A program made the position numbers and the translations under genes. From Candidatus Bathyanammoxibius amoris (GTDB lineage Bacteria > Planctomycetota > Brocadiia > Brocadiales > Bathyanammoxibiaceae), in contig JAMXCW010000004.1 in the NCBI GenBank assembly GCA_024451685.1, positions 82,501 to 146,500 of the forward strand: a DNA stretch of 64,000 nucleotides, given 5' to 3'. Under the pieces are notes generated by a model. The model saw nothing but the letters and a program-made list of their open reading frames with translations. It was not told the origin of the DNA and did not search any database. Position 1 is the first letter of the stretch. The number at the start of each line of letters is the position of its first letter. Of this stretch, positions 44,392-52,969 are shown piece by piece.

Positions 44392-45054
44392 TTATGCCGC
44401 AGTACCTTCCAGGGCCTTCTCTTTGAGGGACTCTACCACCTCGTCTATAAGGCCGTACTTCATTGCCTCTTCGGATGACATGTAGAAATCCCTGTCAACA
44501 TCGCATTCTACCCGTTCCAGGGGCTGGCCCGTGTGCCTGGTCAGTATGACGTTGAGACTTTTCTTAAGACGCATTATCTCTTCAGCCTGGATACCGATAT
44601 CGGTCGCGGTGCCACTCATGCCGCCCCAGGGTTGGTGAAGCATGATCCTGGTATGAGGCAGGGCGAACCTCTTCCCCTTTGTGCCGGCGGCAAGCAGGAT
44701 AGCGGCCATGCTGAACGCCTGGCCTATGCAGTAGCTGGCCACGTCGCATTGCACAAACTGCATGGTATCGTAAATGGCCAGCCCGGCCGTGATAGAACCA
44801 CCGGGTGAATTTATGTACAGGTTTATGTCCTGACTCTTATTCTCGTTCTGGAGAAAGAGCATCTGGGCAATAACAAGATTAGACACGGCATCGTCTATCG
44901 GGGTTCCGACGAAGATTATGCGGTCTTTAAGCAGCCGGGAATAAATGTCGTAGTGTCTCTCCCCGTAGCCGGTCTTTTCTATCACGTACGGCACGTAAAG
45001 CTGTGACTTAGAGTCATGCACTTTTTGAATACCATCAAAATCTTTAGGGCTCAT
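44392..45054 (-). CDS. clpP: ATP-dependent Clp protease proteolytic subunit
   Basis: The 220-residue serine protease has the triad Ser115 (GQAFSMAA), His140 (MLHQP) and the downstream Asp in the [10 protein letters not shown] segment. ClpP forms the 14-subunit degradation chamber used with ClpX or ClpA. Its start directly abuts the stop codon of trigger factor, the classical tig-clpP order. clpX does not follow; convergent small genes do. Confidence 0.96.
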   Translation of the reverse strand: MSPKDFDGIQKVHDSKSQLYVPYVIEKTGYGERHYDIYSRLLKDRIIFVGTPIDDAVSNLVIAQMLFLQNENKSQDINLYINSPGGSITAGLAIYDTMQFVQCDVASYCIGQAFSMAAILLAAGTKGKRFALPHTRIMLHQPWGGMSGTATDIGIQAEEIMRLKKSLNVILTRHTGQPLERVECDVDRDFYMSSEEAMKYGLIDEVVESLKEKALEGTAA

Positions 45055-46500
45055 TTAAAACTCCTTTTGTCCTACCTTTTGTTTCTTTTCAGTCTTTTGT
45101 TTTTCTTTTATACTATTTTTGCTTTCGGCCTTTTGCTTTCCTTCTGTCTTTTTCTTGTCCTCTATCTTCTCGTCTTCTGTTTTCTCATCTTCTACAACAG
45201 CCTCTTTCCTGATAAGTTCCAACACCTTAGACTCTCTCATCTGATGCCTAAGGGCGGATAGAGACCCGTGTTTCTCAAGCTCGCGGCGCATCTTAGCCGT
45301 GGTAGTCTGATAAGCGGCGGCCATTCTCTGAATCCTCTTTTCGACCTCCTGCTCGGTGACATATATCTTCTCCTTGCCGGCGATGTCTTCAAGGATTAGA
45401 GACAGTTTGAGGTCCCTTACCACTGACTCGTAAGAAGCGTTCTTCAGCCTTTCACCTTCCTTTTCCACCTCTTCGGTGGGTAAGCCCTTCTGCAGCAACT
45501 CCATCTTGTGTCTGTATAACCTCTCGTCTGTCTGCGCCGCAACCAGGTCAGCAGGCAGCTCGAAGTCCGCCATGTCTGAGAGTTTCTGGTATATCTGGGC
45601 CTGAAGGTCTTCCTCTACCCACCCCTTCTTATCCATTTCGAGCCTCTTCCGCACCTCGGCTCGCAGCCCGTCCAGTGACGGGGCGCCCAGCTGTTTTGCC
45701 AGTTCATCGTTTATCTCCGGCGTGTGCGGTCGTTTTATTTCACTTATGACTATTTCGAGGGTGGCCTCCTTGTCCCGGTATTCCGGGAGATGGAATCCAG
45801 AGCCAAGATTGGCCTCCGCCTCCCGCTTCTCCCCGGGTTTCGCCCCTTTAAGGGCCACAAACAGTTCCGGTACCGGGATGTCAGCCACCGCCCCGCCGGG
45901 AACCCATACCGCCACCTCTTCATCCTGATGTATAACCTTGCCGTCCACCAGTACCTTGTAGTCACAGATAACCTGGTCGTTCCCCTCCACGTTACCTTTT
46001 TCTTCCGTCACCAGCTGCATCTTGCTGAGGCTTATATTCTTCAGAGCCGATTCTATCTCTTCGGAGGTTACCACGGTGGACCTTCTCAGGAGCTTCAGTC
46101 CTTTATAATTGCCGGCTTCGACGGCTGGTTTGACTTCCAGTGTAATGTCAAATTTCAGCACCTTTTTGGGGTCAAACTCTACCTTTCCGAGTTCGGGATA
46201 GCCGACGGGGTCAAGCTTGTGCAGGTTCACCGCCTCCTGGTACGCGTTCTTCACGAGAGATTCCTTGACCTCTTCTTCAATCTGTTTACCGAACTGGCGC
46301 TCTATTATGCTTCGGGGGATCTTGCCCTTGCGGAATCCAGAGACCTTTGCTGTGGCACCTACTTCACGAAAACGTTTTTTAAGCTGGCCGTCTATCTCTT
46401 CCTTCGGGACTTCTATGTCCAGCCGTTTCTTGCAGGGCCCGACGTCCTCAATTGTTATGCTTAAACCTTCCGTCTTAGAATTCTCCACATCAGTCCTCAA
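45055..46500 (-). CDS. tig: Trigger factor
   Basis: The 481-residue ribosome-associated chaperone has the N-terminal ribosome-binding domain with the signature GFRKGKIPRSIIERQFG, an FKBP-like middle domain (about residues 165-245) and the C-terminal chaperone arms. The last 45 residues are an extra Lys/Glu-rich low-complexity tail not found in the E. coli protein. It binds nascent chains at the ribosomal exit. It is cotranscribed with clpP. Confidence 0.95.
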   Translation of the reverse strand: MRTDVENSKTEGLSITIEDVGPCKKRLDIEVPKEEIDGQLKKRFREVGATAKVSGFRKGKIPRSIIERQFGKQIEEEVKESLVKNAYQEAVNLHKLDPVGYPELGKVEFDPKKVLKFDITLEVKPAVEAGNYKGLKLLRRSTVVTSEEIESALKNISLSKMQLVTEEKGNVEGNDQVICDYKVLVDGKVIHQDEEVAVWVPGGAVADIPVPELFVALKGAKPGEKREAEANLGSGFHLPEYRDKEATLEIVISEIKRPHTPEINDELAKQLGAPSLDGLRAEVRKRLEMDKKGWVEEDLQAQIYQKLSDMADFELPADLVAAQTDERLYRHKMELLQKGLPTEEVEKEGERLKNASYESVVRDLKLSLILEDIAGKEKIYVTEQEVEKRIQRMAAAYQTTTAKMRRELEKHGSLSALRHQMRESKVLELIRKEAVVEDEKTEDEKIEDKKKTEGKQKAESKNSIKEKQKTEKKQKVGQKEF

Positions 46501-46516
46501 AAAATTATAGATATTA

Positions 46517-46591
46517 TGGAGCGGGTGATGGGGTTCGAACCCACGACATTCACGTTGGCAACGTGATGCTCTACCACTGAGCTACACCCGC
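46517..46591 (-). tRNA. tRNA-Gly (anticodon GCC)
   Basis: A 75-base tRNA with acceptor GCGGGTG/CACCCGC, encoded CCA and anticodon loop TTGCCAA. It is one of four minus-strand tRNAs upstream of tig. Confidence 0.97.
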
Positions 46592-46670
46592 ATTGTATTC
46601 CACGGCGTATCAAACGCCATTATATAGCAAACTAGCCGGTTACCCGTAAGAATTCCGCGTAAACATTTTA

Positions 46671-46756
46671 TGGTGCGAGAGGGGGGATTCGAACCCCCAT
46701 GGGAGTTACCCACTAGATCCTAAATCTAGCGCGTCTGCCAGTTCCGCCACCCTCGC
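46671..46756 (-). tRNA. tRNA-Leu (anticodon TAG)
   Basis: An 86-base tRNA with long variable arm, acceptor GCGAGGG/CTCTCGC (one mismatch at the last pair), encoded CCA and anticodon loop TTTAGGA. Confidence 0.96.
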
Positions 46757-46978
46757 TGTACAGGGCAGGGTTAGTCAATACGGTGCCATTACCTCCGGGC
46801 CTTCTGTATGTTTAGATATTCTTTTTGACTAAACTTAGACCACACTTTTAAATTTGACCGCATTTTGACCAAGATTTTTAAGACTTCAGGAAATCTCTTG
46901 TGGGGTTTAATAATAAAGGGATTAATCTTAATCGTTTGTATCGTCTGTGGTTAGAGCTAACCCTTTTAACGTAAAGAA

Positions 46979-47055
46979 TGGTACGCCCTGGAGGATTCGA
47001 ACCTCCGACCCACTGATTAAGAATCAGTTGCTCTACCGAGCTGAGCTAAGGGCGC
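46979..47055 (-). tRNA. tRNA-Lys (anticodon CTT)
   Basis: A 77-base tRNA with acceptor GCGCCCT/AGGGCGT, encoded CCA and anticodon loop TTCTTAA. Confidence 0.97.
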
Positions 47056-47111
47056 ACAAACGCTTCCAAAACCACCCCGCCACGGGCAATAAAAAACTCT
47101 TGCACGGTTAA

Positions 47112-47188
47112 TGGCGCGCCCGGCAGGACTCGAACCTGCAACCGTTGGATTCGAAGTCCACTACTCTGTCCAATTGAGCTACGGGCGC
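47112..47188 (-). tRNA. tRNA-Arg (anticodon TCG)
   Basis: A 77-base tRNA with acceptor GCGCCCG/CGGGCGC, encoded CCA and anticodon loop CTTCGAA. Confidence 0.97.
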
Positions 47189-47403
47189 CTTCTTTACAAG
47201 TACCGGCGCTTATTATAAATACTCCGCCAGGTTTTTCGTTTATACAAACAACCTACACCCCTGTCAAGCGGAATGCCCCTCAGAGCGGGCAGTGGCACGT
47301 TATCCGTCCAGGTGTGTTACTTCACAATCTCGCTAACAAATTTAAGTTTGTCTAACGGTGTATGATGTTTAAAAGCCCCTGCATGTCCAAACCATTCCGG
47401 TAG

Positions 47404-47850
47404 ACAACGACCTTCTCGCCCAACGGAGTGGCGAGTCTACGATATGGTCGTTGATATCTGGAGTAGGCCGTAGGGGCACGGCATGCCGTGCCCCTGCCAC
47501 ATAAAAGATGTAGCGTGCAAGTATTTATAGGCTCGATAAATCAAGTGGCTACGAAGTCTTTCGTAGGGACAGGGTCTGTCCCTGTCCGAGTGGCCTGAAG
47601 ACCTGCCAAAAGGATTACACCCTCCCCAGGACAAGATACCGTCTCACCTTATGGCATCCGCATTGCAATTTGATATACATGTTAAGCCCTGAAAGGGTTT
47701 GAGCGTATCACCAGGGGGTGGGCGCAGACGAGCCACGATACCTGGCGGCAGTTTTAGGGCTTTGTCTAAACAGGACTTACATGGGCGTCAGGGAGGCTCG
47801 ACCCAAGTGCCCGGCGAGGGTGTCTTATACGCCGCCTGACCCTGTATGCG
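47404..47850. repeat. Repeat-filled intergenic region
   Basis: No gene is visible between the tRNA cluster and the pseudopilins. It holds several palindromes: CAACGACC/GGTCGTTG arms (47404-47452), a GGGGCACGG palindrome (47469-47498), a diverged TGTAGCG unit with CTCGATAAATC (47509-47552), a GTAGGGACAGG palindrome (47561-47590) and a larger imperfect inverted unit opening with AAGCCCTGAAAGGG and closing with AGGGCTTT (47684-47770). Confidence 0.7.
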
Positions 47851-47976
47851 CAGTAACTCTACGTATTATGTAGTCTTGCTACAAAATTTGTAGTATCGGT
47901 ATGCCATCAGGGTGCAGCCGGGGAAATAATTGAAATTCGAGCGTAATTGGTCTAAAATAAAAGAGTTATAGATAGA

Positions 47977-48073
47977 GACCTCTGAAAAATGCAAAAAAGA
48001 AAAGTAATGTTGCGTATTGTCACCACTTCGTTCCTCGCAATAACGGCTTTGTGCGTTTTGCAGAGGTTTTAGA
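47977..48073. mobile_element. Possible MITE with imperfect terminal inverted repeats
   Basis: A 97-base stretch has ends GAGACCTCTGAAAAATGC and the complement of AAAACCTCTGCAAAACGC (14 of 18 matching). The ends resemble IS5-group tips. TAGATA occurs on both sides and may be a target duplication. There is no coding capacity. Confidence 0.4.
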
Positions 48074-48190
48074 TAACTTGTTATTGCGTATTGAATTAAG
48101 ATGAGAGGACATTGTAGAAGATGTTAAAAACGCTTATATAGCCCGGGACCCTTAATAAAATTATCTACATTTTCTCTCAGGGGCAAGTTC

Positions 48191-49030
48191 ATGAAATCTC
48201 AAGAAGGCTATGTGTTGATCATAACGGTACTGACAATTGCGGCCCTGGCGATATCTTTTGGCGTAGCCAACCGCTCCTTCTTCCTGTCTGCCGGGAGAGA
48301 CAGGGAGCAGGAGACCAAGGATGAGATAGAGCGCATTGTGGAGGCGATAAAGGGGAATCCCAACGTCAAGACCTTTGGCTATATAGGCGATATGGGAAGG
48401 CTGCCCAACACGCTGTCAGAGTTAAATACACAGGGCTCTCAGCCTGCCTTCCATAACGATGACAGCGGTACTACGCATTTTATGAGCGTTAAGATGGGCT
48501 GGAACGGCATTTACGTCCCGGGGGTCTACCAGGATTCCTATCTCGAGGACGCCTGGGGAAACGATTATACCTATACCATAGGAACGGTTGCAGTAGACCA
48601 TGACAACAACGCCGGAACCGCCACGGTAAACTGGAGGCGTGCCCAGATAAAGAGCAACGGGCCTGACCAGACCGCCAGCACCGATGACGACATAAGCTCA
48701 GAGTATATGTGGGAGAGCGGGGCATTATATTTCAGCCCTCGAAAAGCGGACGATTTCCCCAACATCCCTGGTTGGGCGGATATCAACCTTTATTCGGCGA
48801 CCAACGGTGAACAGACGCTTACAACCATTGACGGGTCTCAAGACAAAATAAGCTTTACCGACGGCGAGGGCAATACCTTTCAAGTCTTGCCTGCCAGTAC
48901 CATAAGTCATGGCCCCCACGCCACGGAGCTTATGCGCAGCGGTGAGGGTGCAGGCAAAAAGAACCAGCAGGGTGTGTTCAACTGTCAGGGTGGCGTACTT
49001 AAGCTTATTATAATTTTTATACCTGATTAA
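48191..49030 (+). CDS. Pseudopilin-like protein 1 (atypical N-terminus)
   Basis: The 279-residue protein has a short leader (MKSQEG) followed by a hydrophobic helix (YVLIITVLTIAALAI), similar to GspK/PilX-type minor pilins that lack the Glu at position 5. The body has the GspG-like core also seen in the three following genes: FGYIGDMGRLPNTLSEL, GWNGIYV and DAWGNDYTYTIG. It is first of four tandem paralogues and 17 bases precede the next. A pseudopilin of a type II secretion or type IV pilus-like fibre is likely, but no ATPase, secretin or platform gene is in the window. Confidence 0.75.
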   Translation: MKSQEGYVLIITVLTIAALAISFGVANRSFFLSAGRDREQETKDEIERIVEAIKGNPNVKTFGYIGDMGRLPNTLSELNTQGSQPAFHNDDSGTTHFMSVKMGWNGIYVPGVYQDSYLEDAWGNDYTYTIGTVAVDHDNNAGTATVNWRRAQIKSNGPDQTASTDDDISSEYMWESGALYFSPRKADDFPNIPGWADINLYSATNGEQTLTTIDGSQDKISFTDGEGNTFQVLPASTISHGPHATELMRSGEGAGKKNQQGVFNCQGGVLKLIIIFIPD

Positions 49031-49065
49031 TCTTTGGTGGCAGTGAAATGAAAAGAGGAAGAAAA

Positions 49066-49902
49066 ATGGTGAAACGAAGAGGTTTTACCCTGATTGAAAT
49101 TGTGGTGACGATAGCCATAATGGGTATCCTGTTGGGGGGCTCCGTTCCGCTTGTTATTCAGACTCTTAAGGCGAAGAGGGAGAGAGCTACCATAGAGCGG
49201 ATGAAGACTATCTATGGGGCGATAATGGGTGATGCTGCACTCGGGGACTTCGGCTTTCTGGGGGATATAGGCGATTTTCCGAGTGCGCTGAGTGACCTGG
49301 TATCAAAACCCGTCAGCCTGTCTACTTTTTCTACAAGCAATACTAATAGCATTGGCTACGGCTGGAGGGGGCCTTATCTGGACCTGGAGTTTGAGGCCCT
49401 GAAGGACGGCTGGGGAAACGACTTTAAGTACTCCACGGCGGACAGCCTTCCAGAGGGTCAGATAAAGAGCGCGGGTCCCGACGGTACCTTCGATAACTCC
49501 GACGATATCGTATACCCCTTTCTGCCCGGCAGTGAAAAGGTGGAAAAGAACGCCACGCTCCTCATTACGGCGCTGATAGACGACACAAGCGTGGCCGCAA
49601 ACCTGCAGGGCGGCGGTGTACCCAATCCAAGAAACTCAATCATAAAGGTATACTTTGCTACTAATGGTGCAGAGGATGTAACGCCCTTTGAGAAGAGCGC
49701 CAGGGATCAGGGCGGTAATGTCTTTGATGATATTGGGTTCATCTTTACCACCCATCAGGGCCTGCACGCAGTGGAGCTCAGCTATACGAACGACGAGAGT
49801 AGCCCCACTACCACTACAAACCTCTTTACGGTGGAGCTTGTAGGCGGGGTTCAAAGCAATGTGGTCTTCCGCCATCCACAAAGCGGGCACATAGTGCCGT
49901 AG
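49066..49902 (+). CDS. Pseudopilin 2 (GspG-like)
   Basis: The chosen start (ATG 49066) has AGAGGA six bases upstream; an ATG 18 bases earlier is possible. The prepilin signal is classical: KRRG, cleavage, then FTLIEIVVTIAIMGIL with Glu5. The GspG-type core follows (GYGWRGPYLDLEFEALKDGWGNDFKY), then a C-terminal strand-rich domain with the unit VYFATNGAEDVTP and HQGLHAVEL. This C-terminal domain is longer than in standard GspG (about 140 residues), so the mature protein (about 270) is unusual. It should be processed by a prepilin peptidase encoded elsewhere. Confidence 0.85.
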   Translation: MVKRRGFTLIEIVVTIAIMGILLGGSVPLVIQTLKAKRERATIERMKTIYGAIMGDAALGDFGFLGDIGDFPSALSDLVSKPVSLSTFSTSNTNSIGYGWRGPYLDLEFEALKDGWGNDFKYSTADSLPEGQIKSAGPDGTFDNSDDIVYPFLPGSEKVEKNATLLITALIDDTSVAANLQGGGVPNPRNSIIKVYFATNGAEDVTPFEKSARDQGGNVFDDIGFIFTTHQGLHAVELSYTNDESSPTTTTNLFTVELVGGVQSNVVFRHPQSGHIVP

Positions 49903-49927
49903 CTTTTTATAATGGGGCTCGATCGAC

Positions 49928-50743
49928 ATGTTTGGTATAAGGACATCAAAAACAAGTGTTAATTTGAAAGTCAGCAACCGTTCGGCCTTCACCCTGCTTG
50001 AAATAGTCGTGGTGCTGGCCATCGTAGCTGTACTGGCAGGGAGCCTGGTGCCCCTGGGCCTTCAGTTCATGGATGCCAGGCGGGAGAAGGCCACCAGGCA
50101 GGAGATAGAGACCATATTTGAAGGCATATTCGGCAACCCGGAGAAGGGGAGTTTTGGATACGTTGGAGACGTAGGCGCTCTGCCGGGCAGCCTGGACGAC
50201 CTTCTCACAAAACCCGGGGGTGTGTCCGACTTCGCCCACCACACCAATGACGTAGGCTACGGTTGGAGAGGGCCTTATATTGATACCGTATACAGTGACA
50301 TTAAAGACGGCTGGGGCAACGCCTATGACTTTGGGGTAGTGAAGACCGGGCAGATACGAAGCGCCGGGCCTGGTGGAGACTTCTCTACCACCGACGACAA
50401 CATAGTCTTTCCCTTCGTGGATGCCGCCAGCGGCGCCGTGGAGACCGACGGCACCCTCCTGGTCACTGCATTTGTAAATGACATACCAAATCCGTCAGGC
50501 ACCACTGTTACGGTATACTTCGCCACTAACGGCACTGAAGATGTTACACCCCTTTCAGACAGTACGCCCTCTGACGGCTTCAAATTCAGCACCCATCAAG
50601 GCATCCATGCCGTAAAGGTTACCCATGTCTCCTCGGACACCAACCCTATAACAACTACCAAGACCGTTAACGTTCCGGTTGTTGGCCGCCGCCAGGTAAG
50701 TGAGGAGATATTTTTGAGGACAACAGGGATAGTAAGCCCATGA
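49928..50743 (+). CDS. Pseudopilin 3 (GspG-like)
   Basis: The 271-residue protein has an 18-20-residue leader ending NRSA before FTLLEIVVVLAIVAVLAG; Ala instead of Gly at -1 is tolerated by some prepilin peptidases. The core and C-terminal domain closely match pseudopilins 2 and 4 (GYGWRGPYIDTVYSDIKDGWGNAYDF, VYFATNGTEDVTP, HQGIHAVKV). The stretch FGVVKTGQIRSAGP is identical to that in pseudopilin 4, indicating recent duplication or gene conversion. Confidence 0.85.
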   Translation: MFGIRTSKTSVNLKVSNRSAFTLLEIVVVLAIVAVLAGSLVPLGLQFMDARREKATRQEIETIFEGIFGNPEKGSFGYVGDVGALPGSLDDLLTKPGGVSDFAHHTNDVGYGWRGPYIDTVYSDIKDGWGNAYDFGVVKTGQIRSAGPGGDFSTTDDNIVFPFVDAASGAVETDGTLLVTAFVNDIPNPSGTTVTVYFATNGTEDVTPLSDSTPSDGFKFSTHQGIHAVKVTHVSSDTNPITTTKTVNVPVVGRRQVSEEIFLRTTGIVSP

Positions 50744-51630
50744 CGCCGGATGATACAGACAGAAACTACTGCAAAATGCCCAAAGGATATTGTCCAAGGG
50801 TGCCGGAGGTAACGAAGGATCTCGTCAAAAACATGAGATTCTTCGCTTGGCTCAGAATGACACATGGTGGGGCTAAAAGGGGATTTAGCCTGGTGGAAAT
50901 AATTGTCGTAATAGCCATCGTAGGTGTCTTTGCCGGGGCTTTAGTCCCTCTGAGCCTCATGTTAATGGGACAGAAACGGGAGCAGACCACAAGGCAGGAG
51001 GTGAAGGCTATATATAAGGCCATCTTCGGCGACCCGGAGAGAGGGACTTTTGGGTATGTTGGAGACGTGGGCGCACTACCAGGCAGCCTCGATGACTTGA
51101 TTGCTAAACCCTTAGGTGTCTCTGCCTTTGCCTTCTACACGAATAATGTAGGCTATGGCTGGAGGGGGCCGTATCTTGACAAACAGTTCAGCGACCTCGA
51201 GGACGGCTGGGGGACCGCCTATGACTTTGGGGTAGTGAAGACCGGGCAGATACGAAGCGCCGGACCTGACAGGGACTTCTCTACCACCGACGACAACATA
51301 GTCTTCCCCTTTGTGGCCTCTGCCAGTGGCGCAGTGGAGGTCAACGGAACCCTCCAGGTTACAGTCTATATAAACGAGGTGCCAAATCCTGCAGGGACTA
51401 CAGTGGATGTATATTATCCCACTAACGGTACTGAAAATGTTACACCTCTTTCAGACAATACTCCCTCTAACGGATTTGAGTTCAGTACTAACCATGGTAT
51501 CCACGCCGTAAAGGTAACGAACACCACTAGCGCTACCACCGTTACAAAGCTTGTGAATGTCCAGGTAATTGCTCGCCGGCAGGTAGCGGAAGAGATATTC
51601 ATGACATCATCAGCTACTGTACTCCCCTGA
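50740..51630 (+). CDS. Pseudopilin 4 (GspG-like), start disturbed by a repeat
   Basis: The open frame overlaps pseudopilin 3 by four bases. Its first 40-45 codons (up to LRMTHGGAK) come from a short dispersed repeat, so the native start is uncertain: ATG 50833 or 50857 are candidates. The prepilin signal (KRG, then FSLVEIIVVIAIVGVFAG) and the GspG core plus C-terminal domain (YGWRGPYLDKQFSDLEDGWG, YYPTNGTENVTP, NHGIHAVKV) are intact. It is closest to pseudopilin 3. Confidence 0.82.
   Translation: MTPDDTDRNYCKMPKGYCPRVPEVTKDLVKNMRFFAWLRMTHGGAKRGFSLVEIIVVIAIVGVFAGALVPLSLMLMGQKREQTTRQEVKAIYKAIFGDPERGTFGYVGDVGALPGSLDDLIAKPLGVSAFAFYTNNVGYGWRGPYLDKQFSDLEDGWGTAYDFGVVKTGQIRSAGPDRDFSTTDDNIVFPFVASASGAVEVNGTLQVTVYINEVPNPAGTTVDVYYPTNGTENVTPLSDNTPSNGFEFSTNHGIHAVKVTNTTSATTVTKLVNVQVIARRQVAEEIFMTSSATVLP
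50790..50872. repeat. Short dispersed repeat of the 'SEPSEESH' type
   Basis: Read on the minus strand, this stretch translates CHSEPSEESHVFDEIL; on the plus strand it reads MRFFAWLRMTH. These are the well-known pseudo-translations of an intergenic repeat with the core ATTCTTCGCT and CTCAGAATGAC found in many bacterial genomes. It sits between pseudopilins 3 and 4 and overlaps the apparent start of the latter. Confidence 0.65.
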
Positions 51631-51661
51631 TCCCGTCTACCTGATGTAGTAGTTTCCCCCA

Positions 51662-52450
51662 CTTAAGGGTCAAGTGCGAATAGCCCGATAAATCGAGCAG
51701 CTACATCACTATATGCCTGCCACATTTCACATTCATCATTATTTTCTCTGTAGAGTTCCATTTTTGCATTGGCGCTGGAGTGTGTAATTGTGCCGTTCTT
51801 GGGACGTGTGCCACGTAGCGTTGGAGCCGTGCCAGAGGCTGAAAGCCCGCCAGTTAGTTTGGAGGGCAGGTCTACCTTCGGCTTGACTTGCTCCAACGTT
51901 TTAACGTGGCAGTCCGCCTGAGGCGGACCACGCTACATAAATCAGGCAACAACACAACTGTATACACACCTACGCCTTTACCATCATCTTTCCTCTAGCG
52001 TCAGATAACGCGGTATTTTTGTAGTGGCAGAGCTTGCTCTGCTTCAACGACCATAAAGGTCGTTGTCTACCAAAGACTGTGGTAGACAACGAATTTTAAT
52101 TCGTTGATGCCTGTCGGCCTATTCACCCCCACCCTTACCCTCCCACCTTAAGGGGGAGGGTAAACGCATACGGGTATACAGGATGTAAGGGCTCCTTCCG
52201 CTTAAGGCAAAGCATTTTTTGTAGCGGCAGAGTTTACCCTGCTTAACGTCGAGCAAGCTCGACCGCTACATTGTGAGGGGATGGTGCGTCAACGACCGTA
52301 AAGGTCGTTGATTTGATGTAGCGTTGGAGCTTGCTCCAACGTTGAACGTGGCAGCAAGCTGCCACGCTACACACAGAATGACAAAGGGGTAGGTCGTTCG
52401 CTGGAGGTGTGACAGACCCGCCATTGTTTGGACGGGCCCGTCCCTACGAT
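51662..52450. repeat. Large cluster of palindromic TGTAG/CTACA repeats
   Basis: No gene is visible. Units include a GCCCGAT-type unit ending GCAGCTACA (about 51677-51697), an interrupted two-hairpin unit (51811-51942), TGTAGTGGCAGAGC/GCTCTGC (52021-52041) with CAACGACC/GGTCGTTG (52047-52068), a GTAGACAACGAA/TTCGTTG unit (52080-52108), TGTAGCGGCAGAG...GACCGCTACA (52220-52271), CAACGACC/GGTCGTTG (52289-52310), a full two-hairpin unit (52317-52371) and GGACGGGCC/GGCCCGTCC-like (52424-52449). Confidence 0.85.
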
Positions 52451-52880
52451 AATATTTGACAAAAAAAGAGGATAAGTCACCCAAGAAGACGGAGACAGCT
52501 GAGGGCCTGTGCTATCTACCTCTCTGCTACGGGTTTGACCTATCCTCTAATCTGAAACTGCAAAACGAATACGGCCCCCCAAACCAACGGCATTTTTGCA
52601 GCTAACGTCTTTACGTGGGTGTTTTGCGTTCAGGTACACAGCTAGAATCTTCCCACGTATTTTTAATAGTAAGCAACATCCGTACCACAGGGGCACTTGT
52701 AGCATATAATGCATCTGAAGTCAACGGCGTATACCACCAGTATACCTTTTAAGGTAATAGGATAAAAGGTGTTGCAACATAGTTATTAAACATACGTTTT
52801 TTACGGTGGGGGGGCTGGAACTTGTCCGTCCAACAAATTTTGTGGAATAAGCTACAAGATTTGTAGCTTACGGGGCACAG
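52451..52880. other. Intergenic region, no convincing gene
   Basis: About 430 bases downstream of the repeat cluster. It contains the second YKCPCGT micro-ORF and a short palindrome with CAAATTTTGT-like arms (about 52836-52866), but otherwise nothing recognisable. Confidence 0.5.
52663..52737 (-). CDS. Possible 24-residue Cys-rich micro-ORF (YKCPCGT)
   Basis: A GTG-started frame of 24 codons with four Cys ending in CYKCPCGTDVAYY. The DNA under the motif matches that of the micro-ORF at 9537-9608. There is no good ribosome-binding site. It is probably a decayed or repeat-borne fragment. Confidence 0.2.
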   Translation of the reverse strand: MVYAVDFRCIICYKCPCGTDVAYY

Positions 52881-52887
52881 TTCCTTC

Positions 52888-52916
52888 TTGGAAAGTATTG
52901 TGTGGTGCTGTATAAT
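52888..52916 (+). promoter_or_regulatory. Sigma70-type promoter of the MBL-fold hydrolase gene
   Basis: TTGGAA, a 17-base spacer and a perfect TATAAT lie 54 bases before the ATG at 52970. Confidence 0.6.
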
Positions 52917-52969
52917 TCCCGTCTAAACTCCTTCTGTGCACCATTTTACTTTCAACATAATCCATAGAG

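Noticed and set aside
47684..47850. Possible RNase P RNA, tmRNA or 6S RNA in the GC-rich stretch
   Set aside because: None of the conserved cores of these RNAs could be found; the structure fits a repeat better.
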